Position numbers and translations under genes: made by a program. A stretch of 64,000 nt of DNA from Pseudorhodobacter turbinis. GTDB lineage: Bacteria; Pseudomonadota; Alphaproteobacteria; Rhodobacterales; Rhodobacteraceae. The notes under the pieces were generated by a model, which saw nothing but the letters and a program-made list of their open reading frames with translations, made no database searches and was not told where the DNA came from. This document shows positions 1-7,772 of the stretch, piece after piece. Numbering within the stretch: position 1 is the first letter of the stretch; each line of letters opens with the position of its first letter. The stretch spans positions 2,456,001-2,520,000 of the forward strand of contig NZ_CP039964.1 of the NCBI RefSeq assembly GCF_005234135.1, in the 5' to 3' direction.

Positions 1-71
1 AAGATCCGCTCCACCCGTCCGACGCAGGCGCCGCAGGTCATGCCCTGCACTTCAAAGGTAAATCCTGTCAT
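1..71 (-). CDS. copA: Copper-transporting P1B-type ATPase, N-terminal fragment
   Basis: Only the first 23 codons lie in the window; the gene runs off the left edge. The visible peptide begins MTGFTFEVQGMTCGACVGRV, a heavy-metal-associated (HMA) domain start with the metal-binding CxxC motif (MTCGAC). This N-terminus is typical of CopA-type ATPases that export Cu(I) across the inner membrane. It is divergent from a small HMA chaperone gene at 207, and each gene has its own MerR-type promoter in the shared 135-base gap, which supports a copper-efflux locus. A stand-alone HMA protein or a mercury/other metal ATPase cannot be excluded because the transmembrane CPC motif is outside the window. Confidence 0.75.
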   Translation of the reverse strand, partial: MTGFTFEVQGMTCGACVGRVERI

Positions 72-94
72 GTCGCCTCCAGTTCTATAACCCC

Positions 95-125
95 TACATG
101 GGGGTTCCTGTTACTGGAAGGTCAA
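95..125 (-). promoter_or_regulatory. MerR/CueR-type promoter for the copper ATPase gene
   Basis: On the minus strand, TTGACC (125-120) is followed by a 19-base spacer and CATGTA (100-95). The elongated 19-base spacer and the CTTCC..GGAA dyad within it are the hallmark of promoters untwisted by MerR-family regulators such as CueR. The design matches that of the opposing promoter at 151-181. The regulator gene is not in the window. Confidence 0.55.
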
Positions 126-150
126 TGGCTGGCCCAAAAAAAATTTCTGC

Positions 151-181
151 TTGACCTTCCCCCGACAGAAACCCCCAAATA
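151..181 (+). promoter_or_regulatory. MerR/CueR-type promoter for the copper chaperone gene
   Basis: TTGACC (151-156), a 19-base spacer, then CAAATA (176-181). Spacer and flanks repeat the pattern of the opposing promoter: TTGACCTTCC, four variable bases, ACAG, one base, AACCCCCA. The repetition suggests one regulator controls both divergent genes. Confidence 0.55.
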
Positions 182-206
182 CCCCCGCAAACTACAGGAG
201 CATCCA

Positions 207-404
207 ATGGCAACCCTTTCCATCCCGGATATGAGCTGCGGCCACTGCAAATCCGCGGTTGAGGCCGCAATCCTAAAGCTGGACCCGAACGCCAGCGTTG
301 TCGTCGATCTGGACAACCGCCGTGCCGAGATTACCAGCACCGAGCCGGTTCAGGCCCTCATCAACGCGTTGGACGCCGTAGGGTTTCCGGCAGAACCGGC
401 CTGA
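207..404 (+). CDS. copZ: Heavy-metal-associated domain protein (CopZ-type copper chaperone)
   Basis: A 65-residue single-domain HMA protein. The metal site is MSCGHC (Cys11 and Cys14), and the length and beta-alpha-beta pattern match small cytosolic Cu(I) chaperones that hand copper to CopA-type ATPases or to a copper regulator. An AGGAG-like ribosome site (caggagcatccaATG) precedes the start. It is transcribed divergently from the ATPase gene at the left edge and has its own MerR-type promoter, so copper induction is the best inference. Another soft metal is possible. Confidence 0.85.
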   Translation: MATLSIPDMSCGHCKSAVEAAILKLDPNASVVVDLDNRRAEITSTEPVQALINALDAVGFPAEPA

Positions 405-462
405 CCGGGCTTGCCCTGACCGGCCATGACGGCGACAAGGGCGCAAAGCAACGGAGCCAGAC

Positions 463-1848
463 ATGATCCTTGAGAACCGCCTGTTCGACGCGCTGAAGAT
501 CGGTGATACCGCCAGCGCGACACGGCTTTGCACGACCGATGACCTTTATATCTTTGCGGCGGCGACGGGAAACCATAACCCGATGAACCTGCCGGGGCTG
601 GATGGGGATGGCGACGGGCAGGCCGAGGCGCTGGTCCCGACGGCCTTTGCAGCCTCGCTTGTGGCGGCGCTTTTGGGCACGCAACTGCCGGGGCCGGGCA
701 TCGTGACCTTGTCGCAGGAATACGCCTTCCATACCCGCGCCCAAGCGGGGGATGAGCTGGTGACAACCGTCACGGTCGTAGGCTTGGACAGTGGTGTGGT
801 GACCCTGACTGCGCAGGTCCTGCGCGAGATTGACAAGGCGCTGATCCTGACCGGCGTTGTGCGGGTGCAGGCGCCGGTTCGCCATATTCGCTTGGACGGC
901 TCCAAGTTGCCGGGGTTGACGGTGCGCCGTCACCGCCATTTCGAGGCGCTTCTAGCCTTGGCAGAGCCTTTGCCCGCCCTGCGCACGGCGGTGATCTGCC
1001 CTGAAAATCCGGCCTCGCTTGGCGGGGCCATCCTGGCGATGAAGCACACGATCATCACGCCTATTCTTGTGGGCCATGCGGGCAAAATCGCCAAGGCGGC
1101 GATGGACCTTGGCGTGGACCTGACGGGGATCGAGGTTATCGATATGCCGACCCATCAAGCCGCCGCCAATTGCGCCGTCGCCTTGGTGCATGAACTGCGC
1201 GCAGATGCGGTGATGAAGGGCCATCTCCACACCGACGATATGCTGCGCCCGATGGTCGCCCGTGACAAAGGCCTGCGGATCGGACGCCGCCTGACGCATA
1301 TTTTTGTAATGGATGTGCCGGGTGTGGATTACCCGCTGCTGGTGACCGATGCCGCGATCAATATCGCGCCGGATTTGGCGACCAAGGTTGATATCGTGCA
1401 AAATGCGATTGATCTGGCGATTTCCATCGGCATTGCGCATCCGCGCGTGGGGGTGCTTTCGGCCACAGAAACCGTCAACCCCGCGATCCCCTCTTCGATT
1501 GATGCCGCCCTTTTGTCCAAGATGGCCGAGCGCGGGCAGATCACGGGCGGTTTTGTCGATGGCCCGCTTGCGATGGATAACGCGGTGTCCATGGCAGCGG
1601 CGCGCACCAAGGGCATCACCTCGGAGGTGGCGGGCCGGGCCGAGGTGCTGGTGGTTCCCGGGATTGATGCGGGCAACATGCTGGCTAAACAGCTTGCCTA
1701 TATCAGCCATGCCGAGGCGGCGGGGCTGGTGATGGGCGCACGGGTGCCGGTGATCCTGAATTCCCGCTCTGACAGCTCGATGGCGCGGCTGGCCTCTTGT
1801 GCGGTGGCGGCGATCCATCATGCGCGGATGAAGGCCTTGGCCGAGTAG
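463..1848 (+). CDS. pta: MaoC-like / phosphate acetyltransferase fusion protein
   Basis: 461 residues with two parts. Residues about 10-150 form a MaoC-type hotdog domain; about 160-461 form a phosphate acetyl/butyryltransferase domain, which exchanges CoA for phosphate on acyl-CoA. This fusion is annotated as bifunctional enoyl-CoA hydratase/phosphate acetyltransferase in alphaproteobacteria. The hotdog active-site loop reads ATGNHNPMNL where hydratases have G-D-x-N-P-x-H, so both the catalytic Asp and His are replaced by Asn; the hydratase half may only bind acyl-CoA. Acetate kinase (ackA), often adjacent, is absent here. The start has a ggag ribosome site. Confidence 0.85.
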   Translation: MILENRLFDALKIGDTASATRLCTTDDLYIFAAATGNHNPMNLPGLDGDGDGQAEALVPTAFAASLVAALLGTQLPGPGIVTLSQEYAFHTRAQAGDELVTTVTVVGLDSGVVTLTAQVLREIDKALILTGVVRVQAPVRHIRLDGSKLPGLTVRRHRHFEALLALAEPLPALRTAVICPENPASLGGAILAMKHTIITPILVGHAGKIAKAAMDLGVDLTGIEVIDMPTHQAAANCAVALVHELRADAVMKGHLHTDDMLRPMVARDKGLRIGRRLTHIFVMDVPGVDYPLLVTDAAINIAPDLATKVDIVQNAIDLAISIGIAHPRVGVLSATETVNPAIPSSIDAALLSKMAERGQITGGFVDGPLAMDNAVSMAAARTKGITSEVAGRAEVLVVPGIDAGNMLAKQLAYISHAEAAGLVMGARVPVILNSRSDSSMARLASCAVAAIHHARMKALAE

Positions 1849-1955
1849 AGGGCCTTTTGGGGGGATCTGAGGTTTCCGCTTGACTTGGCCTGCCCAGAGG
1901 AGCCTTTTCGGGGCAAGATCACAGATGGTTTGCTTGGGCTATTGAGGGGCAGGTT

Positions 1956-2942
1956 ATGCGGGTATTCATCAACGGTTTCGGACGTATAGGGCGGTCGGTC
2001 TTGCGCGCGTTCCTGCAATCGCCAGAACGTTGGCCGGGGCTGGAGATCGTCGGGATAAACGATATCGCCGCCCCTGATATGTGCGCCTATCTGTTTGAGT
2101 TTGATAGCGTTTTCGGCCCGTGGCACGGCTCTGTCGTGCTAGAGGATGGCGCGCTGAAAGTCGACGGGCGCAGCATCCCCTTGCACCGGCAGACGGATAT
2201 CTCTTGCCTCGATCTGCGCGGGGTGGATTTGGTGATGGAATGCACGGGCCGCGCGGACGGGCGCGAGATGGCAGCACGCGGCTTGCGGGCGGGTGCCGCG
2301 CGGGTGCTGGTGTCCGGCCCTTCGGCGGCGGCGGATTATACGGTGGTTCTGGGCGCGAACGAGGCGGGGCTGGACCCGCACGCCCACCGCATCTTGTCCA
2401 ACGCCTCTTGCACGACCAATGCGCTGGCGCCCTTGGTTGCGCTGATCGCGGCGGAATGGGGGGTTGTTACCGGCTCTATGACCACGATCCACTGCTATAC
2501 CGGCAGCCAGCCCACGGTTGATGCCCCGGCCGGTGATTTCGCGCGTAGCCGTGCGGCGGCGGTTTCAATGGTGCCGACAACCACATCGGCGCAGCGCCTG
2601 CTTGACCATGTTTTGCCCGAACTTGCCGGCCGAATCGAAGGTTCGGCAGTGCGGGTGCCCGTGGTCAGCGTCTCGGCGGTGGATCTTGCCGTGATGACCG
2701 AACGCCCTGCCAGCGTGGAGGCGGTGAACGCCGCTTTTCGCGCAAAGGGTGGCGTGATCGGCGCGACCGATAGGGCGTTGGTGTCCACTGATCTGCGGGC
2801 ACGGCGCGAAAGCATCATCATGGCTTGCCCGGAAACGCGGATCACAACCGGCGGGATGCTGCGGGTTTTTGGTTGGTATGATAACGAGTGGGGTTTTTCC
2901 AACCGGATGCTGGATATCGCAGATTTGCTTCGTCGGGGATAA
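1956..2942 (+). CDS. Type I glyceraldehyde-3-phosphate dehydrogenase family protein (divergent paralogue)
   Basis: 328 residues, normal GAPDH length. The N-terminal Rossmann motif is INGFGRIGR; the catalytic motif is SNASCTTN with Cys152, and the general base is His179 in TTIHCYTG. The C-terminus YDNEWGFSNR is also conserved. Several loops differ from standard GapA: CYTGSQ replaces the usual SYTGDQ, and the phosphate-site loop reads PTTTSAQRLL. It is therefore probably a second GAPDH or an erythrose-4-phosphate dehydrogenase-like enzyme rather than the main glycolytic Gap. It lies 107 bases after the Pta fusion gene on the same strand. Confidence 0.85.
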   Translation: MRVFINGFGRIGRSVLRAFLQSPERWPGLEIVGINDIAAPDMCAYLFEFDSVFGPWHGSVVLEDGALKVDGRSIPLHRQTDISCLDLRGVDLVMECTGRADGREMAARGLRAGAARVLVSGPSAAADYTVVLGANEAGLDPHAHRILSNASCTTNALAPLVALIAAEWGVVTGSMTTIHCYTGSQPTVDAPAGDFARSRAAAVSMVPTTTSAQRLLDHVLPELAGRIEGSAVRVPVVSVSAVDLAVMTERPASVEAVNAAFRAKGGVIGATDRALVSTDLRARRESIIMACPETRITTGGMLRVFGWYDNEWGFSNRMLDIADLLRRG

Positions 2943-3018
2943 GGCTTTGGTCTTGCTTGCGCCTGCGCGGGAATGATGCAACCTTGCGCGCTGAAATGGC
3001 ACTTGGAAAGGCACGCGC

Positions 3019-4062
3019 ATGAAACAAATCCCACTTGGTTCAACCGGGTTTTCCGTATCGGAATATTGCCTTGGCACTATGACATGGGGCACCCAGAACA
3101 CCGAGCGTGAGGGCCACGACCAGATCGCACTGGCGTTGGAACACGGTGTGAACTTTTGGGACACCGCCGAGATGTATCCGACCAACCCTGTGCGCGCCGA
3201 AACCATTGGCGGCACGGAAACCATCATCGGCAACTGGTTCGCCCGCAACGGGGGCCGTGACAAGGTTGTGCTGGCCACCAAAGTCACGGGCGAGGGGCAT
3301 CCCCATGTGCGCGACGGTGCGCCGATCACGGGCGCCAGCCTGCGCGCAGGGGTCGAGGCCTCGTTGAAGCGGTTGCAGACGGATTACATTGATTTGTTCC
3401 AGCTGCATTGGCCCAATCGTGGATCTTATCACTTTCGTAAAATCTGGGGCTATGCCCCCAGCACAACCCCGGCCACCGAAGTGTTTGCGGATATGACCGA
3501 GCTTTTGCAGGTCGCGGACAAGCTGGTGGCCGAGGGCAAAATTCGCGCGATCGGGCTGTCCAATGAATCGGTTTGGGGGGCGGCAAACTGGCTGCGGTTG
3601 GCGCAGTCTTTGGGCTTGCCACGCATGGCGACGGTGCAAAACGAATACTCTTTGCTGTGCCGCCAGTTTGATAGCGACTGGGCAGAGTTTTCCGCGATGG
3701 AGAACATGCCCCTGCTGGCCTATTCGCCGCTTGCGGTGGGGCTTTTGTCGGGGAAATATGCGGGCGATGTGATCCCCGATGGAACCCGCCGCGCTTGCAC
3801 TCCGGATTTGGGCGGGCGCATCACCCCGCAAGTGTTTGAGGCCGTCGCCGCCTATCTGGGTATCGCGGCCCGTCACGGGTTGGACCCGAACCAGATGGCG
3901 CTGTCCTTCGTGCGCAACCGGCCATATCCGGTCATTCCGATCATTGGCGCCTCTAGCCTGGAGCAGTTGAAGACCAATATCGGGGCCGCGAAGCTTACCC
4001 TGTCCGATGAGGTGATGGAGGAAATCGCAGCGACCCGCCGCGCCTTCCCGCAGCCTTACTGA
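3019..4062 (+). CDS. tas: Aldo/keto reductase, Tas-like
   Basis: 347 residues, the same length as E. coli Tas, with Tas-like segments throughout (LGTMTWGTQNTE, FWDTAEMYPTNP, IGLSNES, VQNEYSLL). The catalytic tetrad of the family is present: Asp and Tyr in DTAEMY, Lys in LATKV, His in FQLHWP. Family members reduce carbonyls with NADPH; the physiological substrate of Tas is unsettled. One base separates its stop from the start of the next lipoprotein gene, so the two are probably co-transcribed. The start has a GGAAAGG ribosome site. Confidence 0.85.
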   Translation: MKQIPLGSTGFSVSEYCLGTMTWGTQNTEREGHDQIALALEHGVNFWDTAEMYPTNPVRAETIGGTETIIGNWFARNGGRDKVVLATKVTGEGHPHVRDGAPITGASLRAGVEASLKRLQTDYIDLFQLHWPNRGSYHFRKIWGYAPSTTPATEVFADMTELLQVADKLVAEGKIRAIGLSNESVWGAANWLRLAQSLGLPRMATVQNEYSLLCRQFDSDWAEFSAMENMPLLAYSPLAVGLLSGKYAGDVIPDGTRRACTPDLGGRITPQVFEAVAAYLGIAARHGLDPNQMALSFVRNRPYPVIPIIGASSLEQLKTNIGAAKLTLSDEVMEEIAATRRAFPQPY

Positions 4063-4063
4063 T

Positions 4064-4474
4064 ATGGGCGCGCGGGTGTTTCGGGGTGCGGTTTTACTGG
4101 TGGCTGTGCTCGCTTTGACGGGGTGCCTGCCTGATCGCGGCACAGAGGAGCTTGCCAGCCCTGCGGCAATTCAAGGCCCCGCGGTTGAAGTGACACCGCT
4201 TGAGCCGGTTGCCCCGCCACTTGCTGTCACCCCGAAAACGGCCGGTCATATTGCCTGCCTCAAACGCGGGGGGCGGTATGTTGCGGCGCCGGGGTCGGGC
4301 TTGATGACATGCCAAGAACCCACAAACGACAGTGGCAAGCAATGTCGCCGCGCGGCGGATTGTGACGGGGTTTGCCTTGCACGCTCAGGTACTTGCGCGC
4401 CGGTCAAACCATTGCTGGGCTGCAATGCGATTTTGCAAAATGACGGACGGCGGGTAGAGCTTTGTATAGATTGA
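4064..4474 (+). CDS. Small cysteine-rich lipoprotein, unknown function
   Basis: 136 residues. Residues 1-21 form a lipoprotein signal (basic start, hydrophobic VLLVAVLALTGC) with the lipobox LTGC. A Pro-rich linker follows to about residue 60, then a C-terminal half with eight further cysteines, consistent with a disulfide-bonded periplasmic domain. No family is recognised. It starts one base after the Tas-like gene and its end overlaps the next lipoprotein gene by 13 bases, so the three are probably one transcript. Confidence 0.7.
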   Translation: MGARVFRGAVLLVAVLALTGCLPDRGTEELASPAAIQGPAVEVTPLEPVAPPLAVTPKTAGHIACLKRGGRYVAAPGSGLMTCQEPTNDSGKQCRRAADCDGVCLARSGTCAPVKPLLGCNAILQNDGRRVELCID

Positions 4475-4926
4475 TCGCATTGTGTTTCTTGGTGGGCTGC
4501 GTCCCTTCTACGGGGTTCCGGGATCCGGGGGCACAGATATATTCCAACGCGGTGCTAGAGGATGCGCGCCTGATCGGTGACTGGGTGCAGGTTGCGGAGT
4601 TCGCCGCGCCAGATGCTGCGCCGTGCCAGCTTGGTCATGCAAGGATCACACAGGGTTTGCGGGTCGAGGCGCAGCTGTGCCTGAACGGGGTGCAAACGGT
4701 TTTCTCCGGCCCGCTGGTTGCCACGGGGCCGGGCCGTTTCGTCCCCCCGCAGGGGGAGGCATGGTGGGTGCTTTGGGCCGATGTCGGTTACCGCACCATT
4801 GCGATCGGCACGCCTTCGGGGCGTTTCGGGTTTATCCTGAACCGTGGCCCCATCGCGCCAGACCGGATGCGCGCCGCGCAAGAGGTGCTGGCTTGGAACG
4901 GCTATACCACCGCCCGGCTACGCTAA
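4462..4926 (+). CDS. Lipocalin-like lipoprotein
   Basis: 154 residues with a short signal ending in the lipobox LVGC. The C-terminal half resembles bacterial lipocalins (Blc): WWVLWADVGYRTIAIGTP, then FILNRGPIAP and a last helix ending GYTTARL, matching the Blc pattern of a final strand, an SR-like box and a GxDTxxL helix. Blc-type proteins are outer-membrane lipoproteins that bind lipids. The N-terminal GxW motif appears as GDWVQVAEF, and the barrel is shorter than usual. The start is TTG, overlapping the preceding gene by 13 bases. Lipocalin assignment is by motif reading only. Confidence 0.6.
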   Translation: MYRLIALCFLVGCVPSTGFRDPGAQIYSNAVLEDARLIGDWVQVAEFAAPDAAPCQLGHARITQGLRVEAQLCLNGVQTVFSGPLVATGPGRFVPPQGEAWWVLWADVGYRTIAIGTPSGRFGFILNRGPIAPDRMRAAQEVLAWNGYTTARLR

Positions 4927-4996
4927 GGGCTTGAGATTGCGCGGGTAACGGGCAAACTCTGCTCGACAGTCCTTATGCTGCATGCCAAGAGGGGGC

Positions 4997-5893
4997 ATGG
5001 AAATCTGGATTATCGCAACCGTCGCCGCTGCCGCCGTGCAGACCCTCCGTTTCATGCTGCAAAAGCGGCTGAAGGGGATCGGCCTGTCCACGGGGGGCGC
5101 AACATTTTCACGCTTTTTGTTTGCCGTGCCACTTGCGGGGCTTGGCGTGGCGGTGCTGATGGCATGGCGGGGCTATGACATCCCAACGCTTGGCGGGGCA
5201 TTTTGGGCCTTTGCGGTGATGGGCGGCGTGGCGCAAATTATTGCGACCTTTTGCACCGTGGCGCTGTTTTCCGAACGCAGCTTTGCCGTGGGCATCGCCT
5301 TTACCAAAACCGAAACGGTGCAGGTCGCGCTGTTTTCTGCCGTGTTTCTGGCCGAGGCGGTTTCAGGCTATGGCATTCTGGCGATTCTGATCGGCTTTGC
5401 CGGGGTGTTGATGTTGTCGCGCCCGCCGGAAGGCTGGCTTGCGGGTAAAATTCTGAACCGTGCGACGGTGTTGGGGCTTTTGGCGGGGGCGTTTTTCGGA
5501 CTTTCGGCTATCGGGTATCGCGGGGCCACGATTGAAATTGCAAACCCAGATCCACTGTTTCGGGCGATGCTGGCACTGGCCTGTGTGACGGCGTTCCAGA
5601 CCGTGGCGATGGCGCTTTGGTTGCGTTGGCGCGAGGCGGGCGAGGTGACCAAAGTTCTCGGCGCATGGCGCGCAACCTTGCCCGTCGGGGTGACGGGGGT
5701 ACTGGGATCGCTGGGATGGTTCACGGCATTCGCGCTGCAAAACGCGGCCTATGTGCGGTCGGTCGGGCAGGTGGAGCTTATCTTTTCCATCCTCGTCTCA
5801 CTTTTTGTTTTTGGCGAAAAGCCAAGCAAACGCGAGATCGCGGGGATGGGCCTGCTGGCCGTGTCGATCATCTTGATCGTTGCAGTCGCCTAA
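4997..5893 (+). CDS. EamA (DMT) family membrane transporter
   Basis: About 298 residues with ten predicted hydrophobic segments arranged as two EamA repeats, typical of drug/metabolite transporters that export small metabolites across the inner membrane. The repeats end near FAKTETVQVALFSAVFLAEA and SVGQVELIFSILVSLFVFGE, the conserved helix with a Glu/Gln. I chose the ATG at 4997 because AGAGG lies just upstream; an in-frame ATG at 4982 has no ribosome site. Its stop overlaps the convergent Nudix gene by a few bases. The substrate is unknown. Confidence 0.8.
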   Translation: MEIWIIATVAAAAVQTLRFMLQKRLKGIGLSTGGATFSRFLFAVPLAGLGVAVLMAWRGYDIPTLGGAFWAFAVMGGVAQIIATFCTVALFSERSFAVGIAFTKTETVQVALFSAVFLAEAVSGYGILAILIGFAGVLMLSRPPEGWLAGKILNRATVLGLLAGAFFGLSAIGYRGATIEIANPDPLFRAMLALACVTAFQTVAMALWLRWREAGEVTKVLGAWRATLPVGVTGVLGSLGWFTAFALQNAAYVRSVGQVELIFSILVSLFVFGEKPSKREIAGMGLLAVSIILIVAVA

Positions 5894-6600
5894 ACAAGCC
5901 TGCGAAATTGCGGGCGGTTTCCGGAATTGTCGAAAAATGGCACACCGGCCGTATTGGGACCATTTTGCAAAACGCCCGCCACTTCGGCAAGAACCACTTC
6001 GGTGATGAAGGGCAGGTCAAGCGTGCGGGTATCTGCAAGGGCGATCCAGTGCAGGTGCGACAGCTCATCCGAGGCGGCAGAGAAATCATCCACATCGCCG
6101 GCCACCTGTGTCGCGGGCACCAGAAAGAAGCGCGCGTCAAAGCGGCGGGGGCGGCCGGGCGGGGTGATGGCGCGAAAGATGAACTGCATCTCTTGTGCCG
6201 AAGGGATCAACCCGCGCGCGGCAAAGCCTGCCCAGTCATGATCAACATCGGCGGGCGGGCAGGCCCAATCGCCCTTGGTGCCAAGGGCAAGGCCGGTTTC
6301 TTCCCACAGCTCGCGTATCGCGGCGGCGGCGAGGACCTCGGGGTTGATGTCGGCATCAACCTGTAGCCGCGCTGCACAGGTCGGTGGCAACGCCTTGGCC
6401 AGATCCACATGGGCATCGGCCGGATCGACGGCACCGCCGGGAAACACGTATTTTGACGGCATGAAGGCCGCTTTTGCGCCGCGCTGGCCCATAAGCACCT
6501 CTGGCGCGCCATCAGCCCCTGCACGCCAAAGCACAATCGTGGCGGCATGGCGCAGGGCGGTTTTGTCGATCACAGCCTCAGTCACGGTTGGCAAAACCAT
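5890..6600 (-). CDS. Nudix hydrolase (NUDT19-like with split box)
   Basis: About 236 residues. The Nudix motif is split: FPGGAVDPAD is separated from RELWEETGL by some 28 residues, as in the NUDT19/RppH-unrelated long-loop Nudix group that hydrolyses CoA-type or other nucleoside diphosphate derivatives. A GQRG segment upstream also fits. The ATG at 6600 gives MVLPTVTEA; longer forms overlap the upstream gene more. It overlaps the end of the DUF983 gene by about 23 bases on the same strand, implying one transcript. Substrate is not predictable. Confidence 0.75.
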   Translation of the reverse strand: MVLPTVTEAVIDKTALRHAATIVLWRAGADGAPEVLMGQRGAKAAFMPSKYVFPGGAVDPADAHVDLAKALPPTCAARLQVDADINPEVLAAAAIRELWEETGLALGTKGDWACPPADVDHDWAGFAARGLIPSAQEMQFIFRAITPPGRPRRFDARFFLVPATQVAGDVDDFSAASDELSHLHWIALADTRTLDLPFITEVVLAEVAGVLQNGPNTAGVPFFDNSGNRPQFRRLV

Positions 6601-6970
6601 GCATCCGCCGCGACCATTGCATCGCAACGACCATACACTTCATGCGGGGCAACAAGAACAGCGACAGCGCCACCGTTCCCAGCGAAAAGATGGATGCCAG
6701 CACCAGCGGCTCGGGGCGGTAGGTGACGAAGGCCCATAAGATAAGCGGCGCAAGGAGGTGCCCGACGATCAGGATGGTCAAATAGGCGGGCCCATCATCG
6801 GCGCGGTGATGCGAAAGTTCCTCATGACAAGAAGGGCAGCTATCACGAACCGTCAGATAGCCTTGCAGCATGGCCCCCTTTCCGCAATTGGGGCAACGGC
6901 AGCGCCATCCGCGGCGCAAGGCCTGACCCACGGGGCGATCATCTTCCATCATTGCGGTTTGGTCGGTCAT
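6578..6970 (-). CDS. DUF983 family zinc-ribbon membrane protein
   Basis: About 130 residues. A rubredoxin/zinc-ribbon-like knuckle is formed by CPNC and CPSC near residues 24-50, followed by two transmembrane helices (ILIVGHLLAPLILWAFV and LASIFSLGTVALSLFLL). This matches DUF983, a small inner-membrane family common in alphaproteobacteria with no settled role. The ATG at 6970 has a ggag ribosome site; an upstream in-frame ATG at 7012 is less likely. It is followed by the Nudix gene with overlap. Confidence 0.75.
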   Translation of the reverse strand: MTDQTAMMEDDRPVGQALRRGWRCRCPNCGKGAMLQGYLTVRDSCPSCHEELSHHRADDGPAYLTILIVGHLLAPLILWAFVTYRPEPLVLASIFSLGTVALSLFLLPRMKCMVVAMQWSRRMHGFANRD

Positions 6971-7164
6971 GCGCTGGGTCTCCGTATCATTTGGCTCTAT
7001 AGTCCGACCCATAACGGCTTTTATCGGGGAAGTGGAGCAAAAGAACGCCTCTGTCGCGTTTCTTGCGAAAAACTTTGCATCTTTGCGACGGAAACCCCGG
7101 GCTGCTGCGTTTGTATTGGTATGAAGCAGGGCAAGATCGCCCGTCGATGCAAAAACCGGAGAAT

Positions 7165-7692
7165 ATGATGTTTAACAAATCCAAAACCATTCTGAGCGCA
7201 GTAACAATGGCCGCCTTGATTGTCGGCGGGTTTTCTACCGCGGCGGTTGCCGATCAGCGCGGGGATCGCCAAGGCCCTCCGATGTTTGATTTTGCCCAAG
7301 CGGATGCCAATGCAGACGGCAAGGTGACCAAGGATGAAATCGCGGCATTCCACAGCGCACAGATTGCGGCAATGGACACCGATAATGACGGCAATATCTC
7401 AGAGGCCGAGATGATCGCCGCCCATGAACAGCGCAAGGCAGAGCGTCAGGCGCGCGGTGTCAAACGCATGATGGAGCGGATGGATGCCAATGATGACGGC
7501 GTTGTAAGCTTGGCCGAAATGGCCCCGCCGATGGACCGTGGCGATAAGATGTTTGACCGGGTTGATACCGATGGCGATGGCGCGATTTCCAAAGCCGAGG
7601 CAGATGCCGCAAAGGAAAAGATGTCCAAGCGCAAAGGTAATGGCGGCCACAAGGGCAAGCACGACCGTAAAGGCAAGCACGACGACAATTAA
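7165..7692 (+). CDS. Secreted four-EF-hand calcium-binding protein
   Basis: 175 residues. A signal peptide (SAVTMAALIVGGFSTAAVA) precedes four calcium loops: DANADGKVTKDE, DTDNDGNISEAE, DANDDGVVSLAE and DTDGDGAISKAE, all with the 1-3-5-12 acidic positions. The tail is Lys/His/Gly-rich (KGNGGHKGKHDRKGK). The start at 7165 has a CGGAGA ribosome site; an upstream in-frame ATG would disrupt the signal. Such proteins are periplasmic calcium sensors or buffers. It precedes an ECF sigma factor and metal-sensor genes on the same strand, separated by a strong hairpin, so a regulatory link is possible but not shown. Confidence 0.8.
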   Translation: MMFNKSKTILSAVTMAALIVGGFSTAAVADQRGDRQGPPMFDFAQADANADGKVTKDEIAAFHSAQIAAMDTDNDGNISEAEMIAAHEQRKAERQARGVKRMMERMDANDDGVVSLAEMAPPMDRGDKMFDRVDTDGDGAISKAEADAAKEKMSKRKGNGGHKGKHDRKGKHDDN

Positions 7693-7700
7693 GCCGACCG

Positions 7701-7723
7701 GCCCCCCGATCAGGTCGGGGGGC
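7701..7723 (+). terminator. GC hairpin after the EF-hand gene
   Basis: GCCCCCCGA (7701-7709), loop TCAGG, TCGGGGGGC (7715-7723): a perfect nine-base-pair stem. There is no U-tract after it, so it may slow or partly stop transcription, or protect the 3' end of the EF-hand message, before the ECF sigma gene 50 bases downstream. Confidence 0.45.
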
Positions 7724-7772
7724 ACACCTGCAAGGATTGCAGTTATGTGCGTAGATCGCTACTGCCGATAGG

